This document shows positions 5,305 to 8,955 of a DNA stretch of 8,955 bases, piece by piece (the first letter of the stretch is position 1; every line of letters begins with the position of its first letter). Made by a program: the position numbers and the translations under genes. The notes beneath the pieces are model-generated. The model was not told where the DNA came from, searched no databases, and was given only the letters and a program-made list of their open reading frames with translations. The stretch comes from Acidobacteriota bacterium (GTDB lineage Bacteria > Acidobacteriota > Blastocatellia > Pyrinomonadales > Pyrinomonadaceae), in the NCBI GenBank assembly GCA_003222935.1, contig QHXL01000101.1:1-8955 (forward strand), read 5' to 3'.

Positions 5305-6897
5305 TCATTTCAGTAACTCTTCCAGGAAGCGCAAGACCTCCGGATCATCACTCCGGCTTAGCCAACCAATCGCGCGTTTGCGACGGTCCATCGGAGTTTG
5401 CGGGTTGCGGGCAATCTCAATAAGTTTGCGTATCACCCGCTGGTCCCTCATGCGGTTAGTGCTTCCCACAGTCGATGCGACGGTCGCTCCCACGGCCTGG
5501 CCTGAACCACTGTAGATAACTGTGCCGGAACCCAGCGCATTCATGATTGAATCTTTTATCTCTTCGTTCTTTTCCGTGTCGTACAAGCTGAGCAGCGTGT
5601 CGATCACTTTTTCTCCGCTACGTCGAGAGAGCGCATTAACTGCCGCCTTACGGAGCTCAATCACATCCGAACCGCGCACAATCTCCACCAACTTCGCGCC
5701 GGCACGCTCACTCTTGCGATTGCCGAATCCCGAGATAACCGCCTTACGAATCTCGAGAGTTTGATCTGCCTCGTAAATTCGCAGTAAGGCATCGACAGCC
5801 GGCTCACCAGGACGCGACGCAATACTTGAAATCGCGACCCTTCGCACACTCGAGGGCTTTGCGCTCGACGCAGCAATCTCACCGAGGACCGTGACCGCTC
5901 GCTCGCTGGTGTGCTTACTCAATGCATAGAGTGACGCTTCAACGATGTCGTTCTCTTGTGAAGTCATCGCGAAGTCGCGAAGTGCGTCGACGACACTATC
6001 GTCGTTCGTGGCGCCGAGTGCGGAGATGGCACGCGCTCGAAGTTTCAAGTCCTGCTCGTTACGAGCGACGCCGAGTATTACGGGCGTAACTGCCTTACCG
6101 CCGTTCCGACCGAGGAGCGACAACGCAGCACCTTTGCAACGCACGGTGTACGTCGAACCCGGCTTGAGCCATTCAGTGGCGGCTACAATTCCTCGTTGTA
6201 CATCGGTTTGAAACAGCGCTTGCAGGACCACGATTTTGAATTCGCAAGGATCATCATCTGAGACATTGGGAGGCGAATCGACATTCCACACCACTGGGTT
6301 TCCAGGGACCGGCGTTAGAACACTCGGCGAGGCAGGTGCGTAAACAGCACCACCGTCCACGGAACGCACCACTGCGCCTGGAGGCAACGTATAAACGTCA
6401 GCCAAAGCCACGGGAGCCAGGGCGCCCCCACCCATTGTTTGCGCCAGCAAAACACGCGCATCTTCGCGCCATTGGCTGTTCGGATATTTTTCGAGGAGCT
6501 GTGCAAGGGTTGTGCGAGTTTGTGCGATCTTCTGTTGCTTATTCAGCGCGTAAGCCATCCAGTAGAGGGCTTCATCGACCTTTTTGTCGTTCGGATAAAT
6601 CGTGACCAACTGATTGAACTTTTCCTGAGCCTTAACCCACTCAGCTTCAGTAATGAGGTCTCTTCCATTTCGGAAGATAACGTCAGCGGCATCAGTGCTA
6701 CTTTGTTGCACAAGCTGGTTGCGTGTGCTGCTGCGCTGTTGCGCCGCGCTTTGTTGTCCGACGGTTATGTGAACGACTCCTGACAAAACGATCAGGCAAA
6801 CAACTAGAGTCGCCGGGAACAGTCGTTGACGAATCACGCTTTGGTCACGTGGGTCACAGGTCGAAAGGTTTGGGGCAGTATCGATTCTCTTTCTCAT
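5305..6897 (-). CDS. Exported TPR plus HEAT-repeat protein
   Basis: This 530-residue protein has a basic N-terminus followed by a hydrophobic segment (about 26-47), which is either a signal peptide ending near TVGQQ or an uncleaved anchor. After a Q/S-rich linker, residues about 70-152 form a TPR-like region resembling YbgF/BamD-type modules (WVKAQEKFNQLVTIYPND, then ALYWMAYALNKQQKIAQT). A Pro/Val-rich linker (about 158-215) leads to HEAT repeats from about 218 to 456, with phrases such as LRARAISALGATNDDSVVDAL and LRKAAVNALSRRSGEKVIDTL. A Gly/Ser/Thr/Val-rich insert (457-484) interrupts the solenoid before a final repeat. It lies 36 bases after the anti-sigma gene and probably shares its operon, suggesting an envelope protein-binding or scaffolding role. 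GAGG lies 11 bases before the ATG. No catalytic motif is seen. Confidence 0.88.
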   Translation of the reverse strand: MRKRIDTAPNLSTCDPRDQSVIRQRLFPATLVVCLIVLSGVVHITVGQQSAAQQRSSTRNQLVQQSSTDAADVIFRNGRDLITEAEWVKAQEKFNQLVTIYPNDKKVDEALYWMAYALNKQQKIAQTRTTLAQLLEKYPNSQWREDARVLLAQTMGGGALAPVALADVYTLPPGAVVRSVDGGAVYAPASPSVLTPVPGNPVVWNVDSPPNVSDDDPCEFKIVVLQALFQTDVQRGIVAATEWLKPGSTYTVRCKGAALSLLGRNGGKAVTPVILGVARNEQDLKLRARAISALGATNDDSVVDALRDFAMTSQENDIVEASLYALSKHTSERAVTVLGEIAASSAKPSSVRRVAISSIASRPGEPAVDALLRIYEADQTLEIRKAVISGFGNRKSERAGAKLVEIVRGSDVIELRKAAVNALSRRSGEKVIDTLLSLYDTEKNEEIKDSIMNALGSGTVIYSGSGQAVGATVASTVGSTNRMRDQRVIRKLIEIARNPQTPMDRRKRAIGWLSRSDDPEVLRFLEELLK

Positions 6898-6933
6898 GGT
6901 CTTCTTTTCCTCACATTCAATCAGTCGAAAAAA

Positions 6934-7839
6934 CTATTCGTAACCAATCAACGCAGCAACGATCTCTGTCCTCTGCACACGTTCCTTAATAATCCGCACC
7001 TCATTAGGTTTTGCGTGATCCGGCAGATTCGCAATGTCGATTAAAAATGGCTCCAGGTCGCTCAGCAAAGACTTGGCTGGGAACTTCGCTTTCATCTCTG
7101 CATCTCGTCGCAACACAATGTTCTCGTTCAAGAGACGACGAGATAGAGCCTTGTCGTAAGTGACGTCGATCTCCTGGTCATTGTTGTCACCCAGTGAAAC
7201 GTTTCGGATGGAGCGCAGCAGATTCTGAGTTTGCTCGAGATGTTTTGCTGTATCCCGATCATCTATGTCTTGATAACCAAAGTCTGTAGACAACACATCC
7301 GATTGATCGATAGGAGTGTGGACGACTTTTACGACGCGTTTTGATCTTGGTCTCGGATTGGAAGCAACTACTTCGCGTTTGGTCTCTTTAATAGACTGTT
7401 TATTAGACTGCGGCACCCCAGGGGATTCTGGTATCACTTCCGGCAGGACCATGTTGTCGCGAGCAGTCATCCTTTGCTCAGGCTTCTGACTGCGTAAGTA
7501 GATGGCGCCAACCGCAATCGCAATAATGATCAATGCCGCTGCTGCCGCTAACGAGTATCCGAAGCTGGGAACTCTAAATAGTCCGGCAAGACGTTCACTA
7601 AAACTCGTTGGCGCGACAGCTGGCAATGTACGTTCAGATATCTGTCCCCAAAGCGTCGGCGGGACTTCTAACTCACGATCGTAACGAGCGAATAATTCCT
7701 GGTCGGCAACAAGCGAGGCACTCTCAGTTGAACAAGCGGAACAAGTGATCAAGTGAGCCTGAATTTGACTCGCCTCGTCAGCGTTCAACTCGCCGTCGAG
7801 ATACTCTTCCAACTTTTCCAAACAAACTTCACACTTCAT
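6934..7839 (-). CDS. Membrane anti-sigma factor with zinc-finger (ZAS/zf-HC2) domain
   Basis: The 301-residue protein begins MKCEVC and has the anti-sigma zinc motif H29-x3-C33-x2-C36, with C3 or C6 as the likely further ligand. This domain binds ECF sigma factors in the cytoplasm. One membrane helix follows at about 95-115 (YSLAAAAALIIIAIAVGAIYL), then a long extracytoplasmic tail: a Lys/Arg/Pro-rich stretch (about 117-175) and a C-terminal helical domain (about 198-301) containing HLEQTQNLLRSIRNV. The ATG at 7839 was chosen over an ATG five codons upstream because AGGAG lies six bases before it. It overlaps the sigma gene by 11 bases, indicating translational coupling and a matched pair. 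The expected role is to sequester the sigma factor until an envelope or redox signal arrives; the signal is unknown. Confidence 0.92.
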   Translation of the reverse strand: MKCEVCLEKLEEYLDGELNADEASQIQAHLITCSACSTESASLVADQELFARYDRELEVPPTLWGQISERTLPAVAPTSFSERLAGLFRVPSFGYSLAAAAALIIIAIAVGAIYLRSQKPEQRMTARDNMVLPEVIPESPGVPQSNKQSIKETKREVVASNPRPRSKRVVKVVHTPIDQSDVLSTDFGYQDIDDRDTAKHLEQTQNLLRSIRNVSLGDNNDQEIDVTYDKALSRRLLNENIVLRRDAEMKAKFPAKSLLSDLEPFLIDIANLPDHAKPNEVRIIKERVQRTEIVAALIGYE

Positions 7840-8464
7840 AGCCAACTCCTGCATACGGCTTAATTCGCCGTCGCATTTCAGCTCGAGCCCGGTGCAAATC
7901 GCTTTTCAACTTAGCCAACGAGAACCCGGTGATATCCGCTATCTCTTCGTAACTGCATTGATGAAAAACCTTCAAAGTGAAAACAACCCGCTTGTCTTCG
8001 TCTAGTGCGGCCAATGAGCGGCGAATGAGTTCGTTCAATTCCTTGCTCAACAAGCGGTCGACCGGGACGGGTTCGTTGTCACTCAAATCCAGCACTGACT
8101 TGTCCTCTAGATCGACATGGCGACTTGCCCTCACCCGCGCACGCAACGACTCGCGCGCAACATTTCTGGCGATGCCAAACAACCAGGTCGACAACTTCGT
8201 CTCGGGGTTCATCCCGCGGATTCCGCGATAGGCGCGAACAAATGTTTCCTGAGTTAGCTCCTCAGCCAACTCGCGATCGCTCACCATGTCGTAGATGAAT
8301 CCGATAACGGGTCGCGAATACCTCTCAAAGATCAGACGAAAGGCCTCTTGGTCTCCCTGGCAAACCTGCGCTACCAGGTCTCGTGAACTGTTCATGAGGG
8401 TTCCGGCAAAGGCACCAGGCTGACCTTCCAAATTTAGTTCGTCGAGCGCCAGCCGTTTCATCAT
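7829..8464 (-). CDS. ECF-type RNA polymerase sigma factor (RpoE-like)
   Basis: This 211-residue protein has the two domains of extracytoplasmic-function sigma factors. Region 2 lies at about 30-107: DLVAQVCQGDQEAFRLIFERY, then the core-binding and -10 recognition part ELAEELTQETFVRAYRGI and the typical STWLFGIARNVARESLR. Region 4 lies at about 142-200: LAALDEDKRVVFTLKVF, then the helix-turn-helix YEEIADITGFSLAKLKSDLHRARAEMRRR that binds the -35 element. There is no sigma1.1 or sigma3 domain. The start is uncertain: two adjacent ATGs (8464, 8461) have only a weak GAG upstream, and M24 (8395) would still give a complete region 2. It heads a run of five same-strand genes and overlaps its anti-sigma gene. 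It probably directs transcription of its own operon and of envelope or stress genes elsewhere. Confidence 0.95.
   Translation of the reverse strand: MMKRLALDELNLEGQPGAFAGTLMNSSRDLVAQVCQGDQEAFRLIFERYSRPVIGFIYDMVSDRELAEELTQETFVRAYRGIRGMNPETKLSTWLFGIARNVARESLRARVRASRHVDLEDKSVLDLSDNEPVPVDRLLSKELNELIRRSLAALDEDKRVVFTLKVFHQCSYEEIADITGFSLAKLKSDLHRARAEMRRRIKPYAGVGYEV
7846..7850 (-). promoter_or_regulatory. Shine-Dalgarno site of the anti-sigma gene inside the sigma gene
   Basis: AGGAG on the minus strand lies within the last codons of the sigma gene, six bases before the ATG at 7839. It sets the anti-sigma start and makes coupled translation of the pair likely, which would keep their amounts matched. 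Confidence 0.8.
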
Positions 8465-8512
8465 CGTCTCGCTAGGTAAGTGATTCAGGTTGGGAAAAGG
8501 TTTCAGGGAATT

Positions 8513-8605
8513 TTAGCCGCAGATGAACGCAGATCTACGCCGATCAGGAAAGTAATTGTTTCTATGAATGAAGATCTGCGTTTCTCTGCGTAAATCTGCG
8601 GCTAA
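8513..8605. repeat. Imperfect inverted repeat between the LeuC-like and sigma genes
   Basis: TTAGCCGCAGAT (8513-8524) is the exact reverse complement of 8594-8605, and CGCAGATCT (8528-8536) that of 8572-8580. The right arm holds an extra CTCTGCG-containing segment that repeats the GCAGA word. The stem starts two bases after the LeuC-like stop codon and ends about 50 bases before the sigma start. The GCCGCAGATNAACGCAGAT type of word is familiar from dispersed intergenic repeats in several bacterial phyla. It may also act as a transcript-end or insulating hairpin; on the minus strand only a short A-rich stretch follows, not a T-tract. Confidence 0.8.
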
Positions 8606-8607
8606 TA

Positions 8608-8955
8608 CTACGCTGTCGCGAGTTCGGCTTCTGGCTTCTTGAGGAATTCCGAGGGCGCGACGATTTTGCCGGCGATGGCCGAGGCGGCGACGACGTAAGG
8701 TGAGGCTAAATAGAGTTTGCCGGGACCGCTGCGACCCGGGAAGTTTCGGTTTTGTGCACTTACTGTCACCGTTTCAGCCGACGGAGACGCACCGGGACCA
8801 GCATTGATGCAGGCGCCACATGAAGGGTCGATCAACTCTGCGCCGGCGCGTTCGAAGAGTTCGATATACCCACGCTCGCGTGCGTACTGTTTGATTTTCT
8901 GCGAGCCAAACTGAATGTAGAGATGAACACCCTCTGCGACACGCTTCCCGGCGGC
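8608..8955 (-). CDS. Aconitase-superfamily dehydratase large subunit (LeuC-like), C-terminal part
   Basis: The last 115 codons are present; the N-terminal part, about three quarters of a typical 420-residue protein, lies beyond the right edge. The sequence PSCGACINAGPGASP contains the C-x2-C pair that supplies two ligands of the [4Fe-4S] cluster in aconitase-type hydrolyases. It is followed by the family motif SAQNRNFPGRSGPG, whose arginine region contacts substrate, and YLASPYVVAASAIAGKI. The family isomerises hydroxy acids through dehydration and rehydration, e.g. 3-isopropylmalate in leucine synthesis or homoaconitate in lysine synthesis. LeuC, HacA and a prokaryotic aconitase homologue cannot be separated from this fragment. 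A LeuD-like small subunit is not in the window. It is on the same strand as the sigma gene, but a palindromic repeat lies between them. Confidence 0.88.
   Translation of the reverse strand, partial: AAGKRVAEGVHLYIQFGSQKIKQYARERGYIELFERAGAELIDPSCGACINAGPGASPSAETVTVSAQNRNFPGRSGPGKLYLASPYVVAASAIAGKIVAPSEFLKKPEAELATA

Noticed and set aside
6787..6822. Lipoprotein signal in the first HEAT protein (LVVC)
   Set aside because: The residue before the cysteine is valine and the cysteine lies in the middle of the hydrophobic core, so it does not fit a lipobox.
7196..7208. GAAACGTTTC palindrome inside the anti-sigma gene
   Set aside because: Short, within coding sequence and without a second copy near a promoter; probably chance.

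Overview
The window reads like a soil-type, environmental bacterial chromosome with roughly balanced base composition. Every gene I can support is on the minus strand. The combination of an ECF sigma factor, a zinc-finger anti-sigma factor with a long extracytoplasmic tail, and secreted HEAT-repeat proteins, with long palindromic repeats between genes, reminds me most of Acidobacteriota, perhaps the Blastocatellia/Pyrinomonadaceae side. That assignment is an inference from gene content, not from a marker gene.

In transcription order (right to left) there are three blocks. Block 1 (8608-8955) is the C-terminal end of an aconitase-superfamily dehydratase (LeuC-like), cut by the window edge. Block 2 (3635-8464) is a probable operon: ECF sigma factor, membrane anti-sigma factor overlapping it by 11 bases, two consecutive exported HEAT-repeat proteins (one with an N-terminal TPR-like region, one with an unrecognised N-terminal domain), and then a small Fis-type helix-turn-helix protein with a strong ribosome binding site. 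Block 3 (1-3356) is a small catabolic cluster: LacI-family repressor, major facilitator transporter of the anion:cation symporter (hexuronate-like) type, and a short-chain dehydrogenase cut by the left edge.

Block 3 probably takes up and reduces a sugar acid, perhaps a uronate or an alginate-derived keto-deoxy sugar, under LacI-type control. Two matching palindromes, one at the predicted lacI promoter and one upstream of the transporter, share the pattern GTTANCGNTAAC and are good operator candidates. Block 2 looks like an envelope signalling unit in which the anti-sigma factor holds the sigma factor until a signal outside the cytoplasm; the exported HEAT/TPR proteins could be sensors, scaffolds or outputs. 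This block is the best candidate in the window for a poorly described system.

Three intergenic regions (683-786, 3482-3580, 8513-8605) hold unrelated palindromic or tandem repeats. The middle one is a 35-base-arm inverted repeat with one mismatch. No rRNA, tRNA, CRISPR array, transposase or canonical T-tract terminator was recognised. No gene-free stretch exceeds 300 bases.
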